Positions 15,643-28,383 of a stretch of 64,000 nucleotides of DNA are shown here, one piece after another. This DNA comes from Wuchereria bancrofti. Taxonomy: Eukaryota; Nematoda; Chromadorea; Rhabditida; Onchocercidae. The stretch is from assembly GCA_005281725.1 (NCBI GenBank), contig SSBO01000004.1, positions 1,364,001 through 1,428,000 of the forward strand, in the 5' to 3' direction. Position 1 is the first letter of the stretch. Each line of letters starts with the position of its first letter. Made by a program: the position numbers and the translations under genes. The notes beneath the pieces were generated by a model. The model had not been told where the DNA came from, did no database searches, and was given only the letters and a program-made list of their open reading frames with translations.

Positions 15643-18600
15643 TAATGGAATTGATCCAGACTCGAATGAATTATCGTTTATTCAAATAAGTATTAATTTA
15701 TGCATTAGAATGTTGCAACAAAACAGCATAAAATTAATATCAGAAAATTACTAAATTAAAAGACCAGAAGCAGTGTGGAAAAGTAAGTTAAATGAACACA
15801 CTTAATGAAACATATATTTTGCCATCTTGATACTGTTTCATAAATACCTGGTCGATTCTGAAATAGCTTTTAAAACAGGTTCAATTCCCTCGGCGTAGAT
15901 TCGACACGAAAATATTTTTTCGATAACTTTTACTACTTAGCGCTTGAATAATTTAAGCAAATTTGCATTATATTGAATGAAGGATGATTGCTTTATTGGT
16001 ATATCCATCAAAGATGAAAAAGATTTTTTCAAGAACTCTTGAAGTGACGCACAGTGACCCATTTAAGATTTGTATAGAAATGCAAATCATAAACATTTAC
16101 AATACTAATGCTAATATTATTGCTAATAATGAAACCTGATTTTCTTCCCATACTCTATTTTAAATCTGTTATTCTCATTCACATTTTCATATGCCAAAAT
16201 TCTCTTTTTGCAACATATGCTTTTTTTTTCGCAAATAAAAGAATATTATTTATTGAATGACGGATATTATTTATTTATTGATGGGAATGACGGAAAGAAG
16301 CAATTACTTGTATTTTAAACTTTACAAGTATAATAAGGCAAGGATTAATAGTTTCTGATCTCAAGACAGGAATATTTTTACAGTGATCGGTGTTGACAGT
16401 CACGAAAGGAAATGTAACTGTGATGAGCAAGTTGAAAATCACAGAACAATCCCAAGTGAACGATAGGAAAAACTTAATAAAAATATTCAAGAAATGATTT
16501 AAAAAGTGATGCTGCTAGAAATACATGATAATTAAGAATGGATGTAGCATTGCAGCAGTATTTTTCGTTTATATAAGACAACATTCAGTGATGAACAGTA
16601 AAACAATTTCAACAGAAGAGATGTTACCCAATGTGGACAAGAGATGTGGACGATTTACTTTAAATGTTTGGTACAGGTGTATTTCAGAGAAAGAGAGGAA
16701 ATGCTTTACAAAAAAGCTGGAAAAATGAAACATTAATAAACTCGAAAGAAAGGAAAATTAAAAAGTAGTTGCTGCTTAATACAATTTGATCGGACATAAA
16801 TGGCTTAAAAGAAATATTTGCGCTTAACTGTCAACTACTATTTTGTATTAAATTAAAATAAACTATTTTGTATTAAAAGAATTAGAGCAGATTTTAATTA
16901 AAATTGTCTTCAATTCTTTTATCACATCCTAAAAAAAATGATGGGAAAACGGAAGACTGTGAAGTTACAATAATGATTTCTCCGTTCTTCTAGCTTTCAT
17001 TAAAAAATAGATTGAACGATTGAATTGTTTCTAAACAATATAAGAATAAATAGATTTTAGAGATACAGTGGTTTTGTTTTGCATTTAAATTTAATACTTA
17101 ACAATAGAAATTAAATGCTGATAATGGAGGTTGAATCCTGATAATAGAAACTGAATGCTAATAATAATGTCACCAACTCGTATACGTAACAGAGGACAGA
17201 TAACTTTAAATTAAAAAATATTAAACATTTACTAAAAAATGTTTACTGAGAAAGGAAACGAGTTTGTCAAGAAGTACGAATGATTCTTTTAAAAAAAAGT
17301 CTTTTAAAGAAAAGAATTTTTTAAATTTGAAAAGTCCACTCAAAATGATTGCATTTCTCGACTGTTACCGAAAAGTACAACTATTGCACTACAATTATTT
17401 CCAACACATCGCTATTTCTAAAAGATTTTTAAAAAAGATCTACAATTTCATTTGTAGACCTAAAAAAAAGATTTAATGTGTACCAATGATTATCCGTTCA
17501 CACTCTCTTCAACCTTTCGCACCCATTCGTTAGTGTCAGTTAAAAGGTGTTCCAATAAAGCCTTGATTTGATCGTACTCCACTGATCAATATTCACACAT
17601 ATCAATTCTTACGGGAAATGAACTAAATTAAATGTGGTAATATCTGAAGTCTGAAAAATGAAATCAAATCAATGACAAAGAGAAGTAAAAGAGGGATGGT
17701 AGAGCTAGAAGTAAAAGATGCTATATTTCATCATTTTCATTGTATCCGTTAGGATAATGAGGTAGATGAAATAAGTGAATGAAAGCATAAGCAAAACGAC
17801 GAGACATTCCTTAGCAGTTTTCAATTATCTCCAGAAAGTAACTTACAGATAATGCAATCATTACAAAATAAAGTCATAATATCACATTTTCATGGTAGAA
17901 AAACCTATGAATGAAACATTCAACTGCAAAAGTATGAAAAAAAAATTAGTAAGATTCTTTCTAAATAAAGATCTCAATTTTAAGCCCATCTTGCTTCTTT
18001 GCTTATTTGACATCTTCCGAGCAAAATACGGCTACTTCAGTTAATTTGGTATTTCTACAGTTTGCGACTGTAGAAAGCACTTTAAAGTTGACAATGCTTT
18101 TTTTGGATTTAGTCAATGGCATAACAAAAGACTCCATTTTTCGCAAAACATCCGAAAATGTTGTGTTAGAAAATACTACCGTTCACTGTTGAGAACTTAC
18201 AACTTTTTTCAAAGTTCTAATGAATTTTTCCTCAAAAAGAAATTCTAATTATTATTATTAACGGTATTTTTCAACGGAATTTTTCCACATAAACAGTGAG
18301 TATAAATAATTTAAATCTGTCTTCGAGAAATATTTGATGCACAGAGAATTTAATTTACATATATAACAGAATGTATTTAATGTAGCAGCAAATATTTTAA
18401 TTGGTAAAAATTGATTAAATTTAGTGATAGAAAGGAATAAAAGACAGTGGCTCTGACGCGACATTTTTTGTCAACTGTTAGCAGTGCTAAATAACCTAAA
18501 GTATTGAGCAGTATTCAGTATTCTTTTTTGTTACAGATCTTTTCCCTTTTCATTCGTCTTTCGTTATTCTAAAACTGTTCATAAATATAATAAAAATGGA

Positions 18601-19232
18601 AGTGAAAATTAATGGAAATTATCGATCAAGTATGTGTAAAACTGACTTTTCACAAGATAGGTCATCTTTCTGAAACAAGAAATGGTGACCTCTCGGCTAT
18701 CACTCAAACCAAGGAAATCATTATTACTTGATTTAAACAAAAAATTTGTCGGAACATAACAAGATTTCTGTACTTCGTGCTTTAAGTTTTAGTGGCAAAA
18801 AGATTGATAACAGTTCACAGAAAACTATGAAAGAATTGCTGGCATATCTAAATTTTAATGGAAAATATAACTGATTACATCCTGCGCAATTTTTTTTTTC
18901 AATGACATTGAACTGAAACATGTGAGAAAGTAAGAGACTGTGAAGGGAAGAACTGTAAACCGGTTATGAAGGTAACCTGTTTGCAAATTATAAAGTTCCA
19001 GGAGATTCAGTTTTAAAAAATAAAACAATAAGTAAAACACGTTGTGCATTTTGTCCCAGCTACTTTTTTATAATTTCATTGTATTTCATTTTATAAATTT
19101 GATTTGCCCGAATTTTGCCTCATCACAGACTTCTATACCTAAGCAGTCTCATTCTCCTCTATATTGTCGAATTATAGTACTATTTCCATTTAGGTATCAT
19201 TTAGGTATATAAAAGAATATCATGATTAAAAG
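15643..19232. other. Intergenic region (3.6 kb)
   Basis: No supported exon on either strand. Several frames of 60-70 codons occur, but they are low-complexity, Lys/Phe/Ile-rich and have no in-phase splice partners. Small local duplications are present, for example ACTATTTTGTATTAAA twice within 16838-16878. Confidence 0.5.
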
Positions 19233-19771
19233 ATGTTGACGATACAACTTTCATTATTCACAGTATTCAGTGCTATCATTTGGGCAACTACAAACAAGGA
19301 GAATTCTCCGATTGTAAGGTAAAAGTCTTTTGTGAAGCTACGAAATCAAAACAAAAATTACCATTATTTATGATGAATTTATCTAAATTTTCAAAAGACT
19401 TAAAATTCGAAGTTTGTCAAACATGTTAAAATTGTGAGGGAGGAAACCTTTTATCCATCCTGTAGAGATTCAGATCAGAAAGATATGAACATACTGTCGC
19501 CTCGGAATCGAAAGTACTGTCGAAAGCTGGTCTAAGTAGCAGCATATTGTGTTGCCTTCGACAGATAAGGAGAACTCTCGATAATCGTTTAATCCAACAA
19601 ATGAATCTACCCTGCAAAATTGCTTGTGATCTTGATCATTCAACAGGAACACTTTTCGTAAGGAATATTTCCGGTTCAGAGTCTTCTCTATCGATTCGGA
19701 ACAGATCACAATTCGGTTGTTCCTGCAGTAGCAGCTCTATCTCAGACTCGTGTACGAGTTTCTTTTGTTAG
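19233..19771 (+). CDS. Candidate small secreted cysteine-rich protein, family not recognised
   Basis: Two exons, 19233-19318 and 19474-19771, join in phase (2+1) to give 127 residues. Exon 1 is almost entirely a signal peptide: MLTIQLSLFTVFSAIIWATT. The donor is AG/GTAAAAG and the acceptor GAGATTCAG. The mature part begins SERYEHTVASESKVLSKAG and carries eight cysteines, grouped as CC, C-x3-C, C-x-C, then two single cysteines, the last being the final residue. The section around residues 63-95 (RQIRRTLDNRLIQQMNLPCK onward) looks like a compact folded segment. The ATG directly follows AAAAG, so trans-splicing is possible. I do not recognise the family. A second frame is open across the 3' half of exon 2 and ends at a good donor near 19792, so a longer or alternative transcript is possible. 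The call rests on signal peptide plus phase agreement only. Confidence 0.42.
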
Positions 19772-21386
19772 TACAGTTGGTCTTCAACAATGGTAAAGGA
19801 ATTTAGGCAAACATCTCGTTTTATTTTGAATGAGTCATTTTTAAAATGCAATTAGTACTCAATGTATATGTATAATTTCAGCTAAAGGAATTAAAAATGA
19901 AATGATTCAACTGCCAGTATATAATAGTACATAAGTTAAAGACTAATTAACATTAGTATCTTCGATATACTAAAAAAAAAAGCAAGAGCGTGTTGAAAAA
20001 AAAACAAGAGCGTGTTTTCTTTTGAATTCAATTAAACCATATATTTAAATGATAAATTTGAGATGGTTGCGGCCAACTTAATTTGACTGGCAGTATTCGC
20101 AGTGGTGATGTTAATGGAAAATTACAACGTATTACACTACGAATACCATTCCCAACCGTTAGATCACATTTTGCCGCTTCGTGGGGTACAGTACGGGAAA
20201 TGCTCATCCCAACAAAATTTCGACAGTACCAGATACACTTCAGAGACAATACACCTCAGAGGACTGTATACAGTAAGCATGAACTATCAGCACGAATCAG
20301 CAGCGCTTACACTAGCACTTATCATCCAGGTAATTCATCTTTGCCTTTTCTTTTGACCATTATCAGTTTACTATGCAGTCTGGATATGTCATCTTTCCTT
20401 CATCACATTTCATTAGATGGCAAATATAAAAGCCAATTCCGAAAAGATTAATGTGGAATGAAACCTCCAACATTCCTTCCCTATCACACCAAATCTCTCC
20501 TAGCTTTAGGGCGTAGTTACTCCTGTTGTTCTACTCCTCTCTTTCCCATTCTGGTCCATTCTTCACATCACCAAGTTCCAATCAATAAGACTTTCAAGGA
20601 GAACTGGTTATCATTTGCTGGCTTCCAAACTATATTTGTCTCAAGGTTAACTTAAATTTGAATATTGATAGATAACAATTTCGATTACAAGATCGAAATC
20701 CACACCCCAACCACTAGACTGATGGATATTAACAAAAGCTGAGTTGAAAGAACTAGAGTTGATCTACCTCCATAATAAATTTAGAATTTAAGGAGAAACA
20801 AACATCGATTACAGAAGGGTATCATACGTGAAAATTCCATCTACCAAGTCAGCTAATGGATATATGACACGAACAACAAGAAAATCAATCCCCAGTTACA
20901 TCAGACCAACAACGTTTGTTTCCGCTTTAAATCCAACAAAAATTTTTCATGTTTCAATGGGGATGCTAGTAATAACTAAATAAAAGAAAAACAGAATAAA
21001 TTTATAGTTCGTTCGAAATGCAGTAAAATGGATAATAAGAAAGAAAGTTCATGAATACTGAAATGAAATGAAATTCACAAAAAAAAACATGTTTTCATCC
21101 TGCTGCCCCAACACCATTATAATGAGCAAAAACTTTATTTGAACAGTAATCCAATGCATTCTAAACCAGAAATTTTTTCATGCATGACAGATAGGACAAA
21201 GAGTCAAGAAATCTCCTACACGAATTAGTAAAAGGGAGGAGAAATTTGACGAATAAACTGGATATATACTATTTTAATTAATTAGTTTTTCCTCACCAAA
21301 AGATGACACATAGACAATCCCTTCCTATCTCTAATTTTACAAATGTTCTGGAGACTTTCTTTAGCCTTTATTGATTTATTGCAGAG

Positions 21387-21505
21387 ATATGACAATAGAA
21401 GATAAACAAAGTCATACGCTGGACACTGCAGAAGGTGACTATCTTAACTCGGATCCACAAATACAAGTGATCGCAAGCGAAGTGGACCATGAAATACCTA
21501 GTGGT
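21387..21505 (+). other. Orphan exon-like segment with acceptor, ATG and strong donor
   Basis: TTATTGCAG/AGATATG is followed by an uninterrupted acidic frame (MTIEDKQSHTLDTAEGDYL..., rich in Asp, Glu and Ser) that ends in a consensus donor G/GTGAGT in phase 1. This looks like a first coding exon behind a trans-splice site. No matching second exon was identified in the next 1.9 kb. It could be an alternative 5' exon of THOC1, the start of a gene whose other exons I could not see, or chance. Confidence 0.3.
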
Positions 21506-23111
21506 GAGTATGTACTTTAAAATAATAAACCATAATATAATACCAATAAACCATAATCAGGACCTAACAACGACATTAATATTATAAATGGAATAGCAAG
21601 TCTTAATCAAGTGCTGGAATTGAACAACAAACACGAGAACTTTCAAACTTTCACGTTTGACATGAAATTAACTTAACGAAAGAAAATTGACACTAATTTA
21701 ATGTAAGAGATAAGTAAATGCAAGAAAGGAAAGATAAATGAAAAAGATAAAGCACTTCAGATGAGCTACGTCCATTTTAGATTTTACATTTTAGGTAAGT
21801 GTTTTTCTATAGTGCTTTTCAGATCGGAAACGAAAGCTAAAACAATGAAATATAATATCGAATCGAAGATTCCCCTTCCCAATGAGAAGACAGTTTAATC
21901 TTATGTTACACTAAATGGAGAAAACTGCAAATTTAAATGTATTCAATAATTTTCATCTGTTTTGCAATGTAATTTTCTATTTCCTACGATTTTGTTACAC
22001 ATACACGAACTGTTTTTATATGTGTCTAGGAAATATTATACTAATCACTTTGTTGAAATCAAAATGGGAATAATATGGATTCCACCGAGACACTCTGTAA
22101 AATCATGCTTTGTTACCACTGAATAATCAGATCTTTACTGAAGTTCCATTATCAGTCCACTGATGAGATTCTACTAATACATTCTGAACAGCATTAAACC
22201 AAGTGACAGATCCTTATCCTATAGGAGTTGGATCTGCAAAGCTTGTCATCTATTGAATGATAAAAGAAGTGCAATGTCAACTAGAAATAAAAATATCAGG
22301 TACCGAAGCTTTAACTTACTAGCAGTTAATCATTATTATCAGAAATATTGAGATTTTTTCACTTGCAGATTTCGTCCCTTTTCTCTCGAAATAAACTGCT
22401 GATAATTGAACTTCAAGGTCACTGAGACGGAGTATAAACATATTATGTATCTTCCAATTTCTCTTATTTCTTAATAAATAAATATTTGATGATTTAATGA
22501 AAGTACTTCAAGATTTAAAGGAAAAATTTCATGATTTGACAAATTCCTTTAAAATAATGCATGTAAACTACAGCAAAGAAAAGAATATAATATATCTCAG
22601 AGAAAGTCATCCAAAAAATGGAGAAAGGAAAGGAAGAAGGAGATTTAACTCGATATCATCCCTCTCAATTATCAAAACTAAATACACTCATTCGTAAGTC
22701 GACATGCCATCACATTTATGCTCAACTGGTTGACATCTACAGCAGCTACTGCTCTCACACATTCAGTCACGAGTGATGACCTCTAGATCAAAAACCTTCC
22801 AATCCTCCTCATTTCATATTTCGAATCATGCAATCGATATGCAACATTTCTCGATTCATAAATTTAAAGGGGTCGAGTTGGTCGGTGCGGAGTAAGGTTT
22901 GGTCGGTATTAGTTAAGTTTTGTATGAACATTGGTGTAACTTGAAAGTAATGGTAAAACAGAATTCGAGTTGTCAAAAGAAGGCAGTATAATAGGGGTGG
23001 AGAGATGGGTGGAGGCATCATTAAGGTCAAATTGACTTATTCGAAATAGGTTAATTGGTAAATTACTCGGACTTGGGTTAGTGAACTTAGCTATAAGCTG
23101 ATATGTGCAGA

Positions 23112-23131
23112 TGTGTGTGTGTGTGTGTGTG
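23112..23131. repeat. (TG)10 microsatellite
   Basis: Uninterrupted TG dinucleotide run in the intergenic DNA about 280 bases upstream of the THOC1 start. Confidence 0.9.
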
Positions 23132-23308
23132 CGTAGTTATTAAAAATTGAACTGAATTAATTCCTCGCATAAACTTTAAAAGACACTTTTTCAGTTGCAA
23201 TGAGCTGTAACTGATGCTGCCTAGAATTAAGTAACTTTATTGTGCTTAAAGTGAGCTAGATAGGTGTTTTTAAAAAAGCGTACGCAGAGAGATTGTAGGA
23301 AGAAGAGA

Positions 23309-23390
23309 ATTTCGAACTTTCCAAAATAGAGTATTGAGAGTGGAAAGACAATTCGAACTTTCCAAAATAGAGTATTGAGAGTGGAATGCT
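23309..23390 (+). repeat. 41-bp tandem duplication just upstream of THOC1
   Basis: Two near-identical 41-base units (core TTCGAACTTTCCAAAATAGA followed by GTATTGAGAGTGGAA) lie head to tail and end 21 bases before the THOC1 ATG. They differ only near the unit ends. They fall in the likely promoter or outron. Confidence 0.85.
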
Positions 23391-23411
23391 TATGAACACC
23401 TTTTTAGCTAA

Positions 23412-26400
23412 ATGGAGAAAGCAATCTTTGCATTAAAATTTGAACAGATCAGAGCGGCTTACAAGAAAATGAAAGATGAAGGGTAAAGTTTTTTCAATAA
23501 AAAATTTATTTCTTAATATGAGCTTACCTTACAGTTTTGCTTCTAACAACCCTCAATAATATTTTGAGTAAGAAATTTGGAAACGTTTATAGTTTTACTT
23601 TCTACTTACCAATAAGAACATCTGATCAGAATTTAGAACTCGACAAATAATTCTTGAAAAAAATATGTATACAGTAAAGGAATTTCAGGAGTGCTGCCGA
23701 AGTAATTCGATTGACAATCGAGAATGCCATACACCGGAAAGCATTTGAGATTGCACAGTGTACGGATATTGAGCAAGAAAGTCTTCTGAGGCAGTTACTA
23801 GCTGTTACATTCCAAGCTGCTAAAGAAGGTATAGCTAAGATAATTTACTCCCAAATTCTCTTTTATTTTATCAAGGTTTTCTAGCCTGTATCCAAGATCT
23901 TTTTAGTCTTCATCTTTAAATTGCAGATTTTTGTGCAAAAGGAACAACAGTTGCTGTGATACAAGATGTATTCGATGTCAGCCCAGTTAAACATTGTGAA
24001 AAACTCTTCGTTATTGTTGAAGACAATTTGCCACAATGGAAAATGGTGCTCGTTGTTTTCCTCTTAAAATTTCTAACCAATTTTGTGATGTTTTTTATGT
24101 AGCATAACTTAATTTTTAGGGTATTTTTTACGAACCTTGCAAAAATATGATATTGCGAATGTGTAATGACTTGCTGAAGCGCCTTTCACGGACGGTGGAT
24201 ACGAGCTTTTGTGGCCGGATTTTAGTCTTATTAGCACATGCGCTACCACTGTGTGAGAAATCCGGCTTAAATCTTGTTAGCCATTTTAATCTGGGCAATG
24301 TCACGAAATACGATTTGGTAAATGGGTCCTTTGTTTCTTTAGTAATAGTAGTGATAGATTTGTTTCCGGAAGTTTTTTGCACTTCTTTTGTTTGCTCTAT
24401 TTTTTGTGTCGTTTTTATTTCTAGGCGGATTCTTGCTTTGCTCTTGATGCGAATTTAACGGAGGACAGCGACGTTATGGAAGTCGGTGAAATAAGTGAAC
24501 GGTATTTTTTTATGATTGGAAAAGAAAGTAATTTTTTTTTGATATATCAATGAATTTAATAAAATGGTACAAGCCATCCGTCATGGCCTACAGGGGCGCA
24601 ACTTGTAGTGTGGTAAGAAAACTTGTCTCTGTGTTTAAAAAAGTATTAGTTTATGATATTGTTCTATTCGCAAATTTCGAATTTTTCTGTTTTTTTTTTT
24701 TTTTGATTTTTGCGAAATTTTAGTAACATTTGTTATTCAAATTGCTTGACGAAGGAAAAAATATTGCACCAAAAAGATGCATTAAGTATTTGTAATCCTT
24801 AGTTATTTTTCGTCTTATTGGTCCTAACGTATTGGAGGATGATTTTCATAAATCTTTTCTTCACTTTTAAGGGAAATTCCAGTGGATTATACACTTTATG
24901 CGAAATTTTGGCAGTTACAGTCTTTCTTCGCTTCACCAGCAACATGTTTTGAAAAATCTAAGTGGAGGACTTTTCAGCAGGTCTTGCATAGTAATTTATT
25001 TTGCATGATTTTATTCTATTTAGTAATATCGAAAACCAGATAAAATTTTACAAAATGTTGATAACAATCAATCACTTATTTTATAGAACACAACTGAGGT
25101 GCTCAACATATTTTCAAGTCATAAACTGGAATTCTCTGCAACCCTTGAAGAAGGTTCTAAAAGAGAACGCTCGAAGCAGGTTTCTTCTTGCTTTTTTCTT
25201 TATTCTGAGCTAATTAAAGATTTTTCCATTTTCAAACGAAGTAATATTCTCTTTTGTGTCTTTGTTCATTTATAATTTTATATTTTTTTTCCGAGGGAGT
25301 TCTTATTCTTAGGAAAATTCAAATGATGAAATTGCTGCAATTCCATCTACTTCGAGAGCTGATGGAGATGAAGACATTTATTTTGCGAAATATTTGACTA
25401 GTCAGAAGGTAGTTTTATTTTCGGCAATTCATTGGTATTATGTTAGAGTAACGTTTTTAAAAATTCCATGTTCGAAGTTATTGTTCCACTGAATTGCAGT
25501 TTTTCAGCTATTGCAATTACAGTTGAATGATTCCCAATTTCGACGTTACTTCCTTGTGCAGTGCCTAATTCTATATCAATATTTAGTATCCGATATCAAA
25601 TTCAAGGAGTAACTACTTCTGTTTTTTGAATTTTTAATTACTTTTTGATAGATTTTAATCTTTTCATTTTGTAAGTGAATTTTTACTCATCTTTATTTCT
25701 CCAGCAAATCTTTCACTCTGAATGATGAACAGTTGCGATTTATTATTGAATCCACTGAGAGATGTTTTCGATTACTTCGTGAGACGTATCCAAAAGGACC
25801 TCATTTTGCTGATGCTATGAAAGTGAGTTTTCACTAACTCAAAATTCGGAAGAACTGGGTAGAGAAAATTACTTCCTGAAGTATATTTAGGTAATTCTTC
25901 ATCGTGAGAAGGAATGGTCTGAATGGAAGAACAAAGGCTGTCTGGATTATACTCAGCTGGCAGACAAAGAAAAGCCTAGCGTCTTTAAAAAGTGAGTTAC
26001 TACAATTCATACAATTAGTTGAACATGAAACATACATTGAAACTTTGCAGCAGCCATACTGCAAATATTTCTTACGTTGCGAAAGTTATAATAATAGTAT
26101 ATCATATTGGATCTTATAACTGAAACATTTTCCTTCAAAATCAAAAATAAAAAAGTAAAGTGAAACAGTTTTTCTTATTCTCCTTATTTTCGAATCCATT
26201 AAATATGTAAGATAAAAAAAAAGTAATAATCTTTTGTTCATCTTTTGTAGGCGCCCTAGAAACAGATATGATCCCTCAAAACTTGATCTCGGCAATCCAG
26301 AACTGACGAAGTTATGGAATATCAATCCAGATATGTTGTCGGCTTGTGAAGACTCAAGGAGGTAAAATTTGATGCTTCTAGATAAAAGTGTAAACTATTC

Positions 26401-28383
26401 GGCAACACTTTTCATATGGTGAAGCATTTTATCTGTTAGAGATTGTATTTGGGAATGCATCGTAATCGTAATTACTATCCTTTCATAAAATATACTGATT
26501 TCAGTCATATAATTTGTTTAATGACATCATTTCTCATTGCGAAAGTATACAAACAAAACTTTTCATGTGAAAGGGATGAAAGTCGTATTTTCTTTTTTTA
26601 CATAGGTGGTATTACAATTTCTCATAAGTTACCTAATGTAGAAGCTTGATTATTTCAGAAATTTTATACCGATGTTGGTTGCATTCCTTGAAGATCCTCT
26701 CGATGAACTAGATCCGGAACAACTAGTTGAAGAGCAATACAGGCAACCTTTAGCAATTTTTATCACGACATTTTGCTTCCTTAATCTATTGGTTTTGGAT
26801 AATGTTAGAACGAATGTAATGAATGCTGATATTTATTGGTTTCCATTCAGTAATTTCAAGACTTCATTTTTTTTATGGGAGGAAAAGAGTATAATATTAT
26901 ATCAAAATTGCACTAAAAAGTGCTAAAATGGAAATAAATGAAAAATTCGACATAACCAACATTTATGATTGCTACATGTGAATTGTGATTTCTTTTCTAA
27001 AATCCTTTCAGATCGGTGAACAATGAATCATTCCAGTGGAGAGCATCACGACTGCTGATGTCTCAGAGCACGTCATATTTTCAAGTACGTTCTCTTTATG
27101 AAAATACCAATATATTATGAAATTATTTTAATTTATATGCTATTATAGACACCATCGAAGAGGAGTGAAGTAACAACAAATTTAGCACCATTTTTGGAAG
27201 AAGTGATCAAGCATACTGCAGCTAATTTCCCGGTTAGTCGTTTTAATTGTATAATTTGGTGCAAACTAATTTTTGTCCAAGCATAATTTCCTTGCTACTT
27301 ATAAAATAAATCGTTTCCAAAAATTTATGCGATCTTCATCCGTTGAGACCAGTTTCATAGAGTTAGAAGCATCTGCATACAAGAAGATTCTAATTATCCT
27401 GTTGTTCAAAAAACTCCATTGTTTCAAATCTGCATGACTGAAAAAAAGGAAAGTAATTATATTTTGCAACTATCTAACATTTCAGGAGTTGAAAGATCGC
27501 ATTCCGGGTTTTACAGATAACAAAAGAAATGTCAAAGGAAATTTGAATAGTAATAATAGTTCTGCTTCATCAGTTCTTCATAATGGGTTTCTTTCTCTTT
27601 TTATTTTGAATTTTTCGCAATAAATGGTGGTTCACTTTCTTCCATTCTTTAAGAAACAGTGAATTACTTAGCAGTGAATTCATCTATATAACATATTTTG
27701 CTTTTGTCTACTAGAAACTTTTAGAGCCACAAATGTTCCTACATTTTTGTTACTGTTTTTGTATTTTCACAGGATTCCACTCCGTCTTATTCAGTAATAC
27801 AGAAATCACCATTTGGTAAGCTGTGATAGCTGTTATTTACTGAAGCATCCTTGGTGAATACGTTGCTGGTACAGAAATGAGTAGTTTTTCTGCTATATTT
27901 TCAGTTTGTATGGTTTTTCAGGCGAGAGCATATTGAACCATCTGCTGCTTTAACTGATTCACACATCGAACAGCTGGCACCGTTACTTGCAAACAATTGG
28001 TCGACGTTAGCAGATGTAATGAATATCAATAAAGAAAGGAACGATGCAAAAGAAGAGGTGTGCGGCATAGTGATGTCTCGATATCAGTTCTACACATACT
28101 TATTTATAAAGTTCCATGAAACTACTCAAGTTTTGACCATACTCTTACATTTATTTACATTTATTTAATGAAGTTCCATGAAACTGCTCAAGTTTGTTTG
28201 AAACTGTTCTTTTCGTTTCAGCCAATGAAAGTTGCACAAAGAATACTGACAGCCTGGAGGCAGAAAGAGGGAAAAGCAGCAACGGTTAAACGGATTAGTA
28301 GTGTTTTATTGATGGCTGAATTATTCAGTGAACAAGTTGGACAAGTTTTTAGAGGGGTTGGCCTTTGTTCTTCTGTTCATTAA
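23412..28383 (+). CDS. thoc-1: THO complex subunit 1 (THOC1/HPR1)
   Basis: Eighteen exons (23412-23482, 23689-23828, 23927-24045, 24120-24317, 24425-24501, 24872-24980, 25087-25179, 25313-25408, 25508-25608, 25705-25822, 25891-25991, 26251-26361, 26659-26742, 27012-27084, 27149-27232, 27486-27586, 27922-28057, 28222-28383) close in phase to 657 residues, the same length as human THOC1. The protein is part of the nuclear THO/TREX complex, which coats nascent mRNA for export and limits R-loops. Diagnostic stretches are LRMCNDLLKRLSRTVDTSFC, LCEKSGLNLVSHFNLGNVT, IPVDYTLYAKFWQLQSFF, DIYFAKYLTSQKLLQLQL, NPELTKLWNINPDMLSAC and the C-terminal death-domain region KVAQRILTAWRQKEGKAATV. The intron after exon 13 uses a GC donor. 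An acceptor-like CTTTTTAG lies four bases before the ATG. The last residues (VGLCSSVH) are not conserved, so the exact end is less certain. Confidence 0.94.
28108..28195 (+). repeat. Spaced direct repeat in the last THOC1 intron
   Basis: AAGTTCCATGAAACTACTCA at about 28109 recurs as AAGTTCCATGAAACTGCTCA at 28171, both followed by AGTTT. The repeats lie in the intron before the final exon and look like a local duplication. Confidence 0.75.

Larger units (their letters stand above)
19772..23411. other. Unassigned region with exon-like stretches
   Basis: No complete gene can be built here. Two stretches look like exons. About 20091-20334 is open in more than one plus-strand frame and ends at CCAG/GTAATT. 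At 21387-21505 an acceptor (TTATTGCAG) is followed within four bases by an ATG, a 38-codon acidic frame starting MTIEDKQSHTLDTAEGDYL, and a strong donor (G/GTGAGT). I could not link them to each other or to THOC1 in phase. Simple repeats lie at 23112-23131 and 23309-23390. Confidence 0.4.

Noticed and set aside
19700..19771. Endothelin-like look of the C-terminal C-x-C...C...C cluster of the secreted candidate
   Set aside because: The cysteine spacing differs at two intervals, there is no processing site around it and the rest of the protein does not match.
20660..20740. Minus-strand segment resembling a tRNA (CAGTCTAGTGGTT-like D arm and an anticodon-like stem)
   Set aside because: The anticodon loop length is wrong, the T arm lacks a GTTCRA box and no acceptor stem forms. 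At best it is a degraded tRNA-like fragment.
27774..27816. A possible extra THOC1 exon bounded by TTTTCACAG and GTAAGC
   Set aside because: Including it breaks the reading frame of the next exon, while skipping it joins 27586 to 27922 in phase and matches the family.
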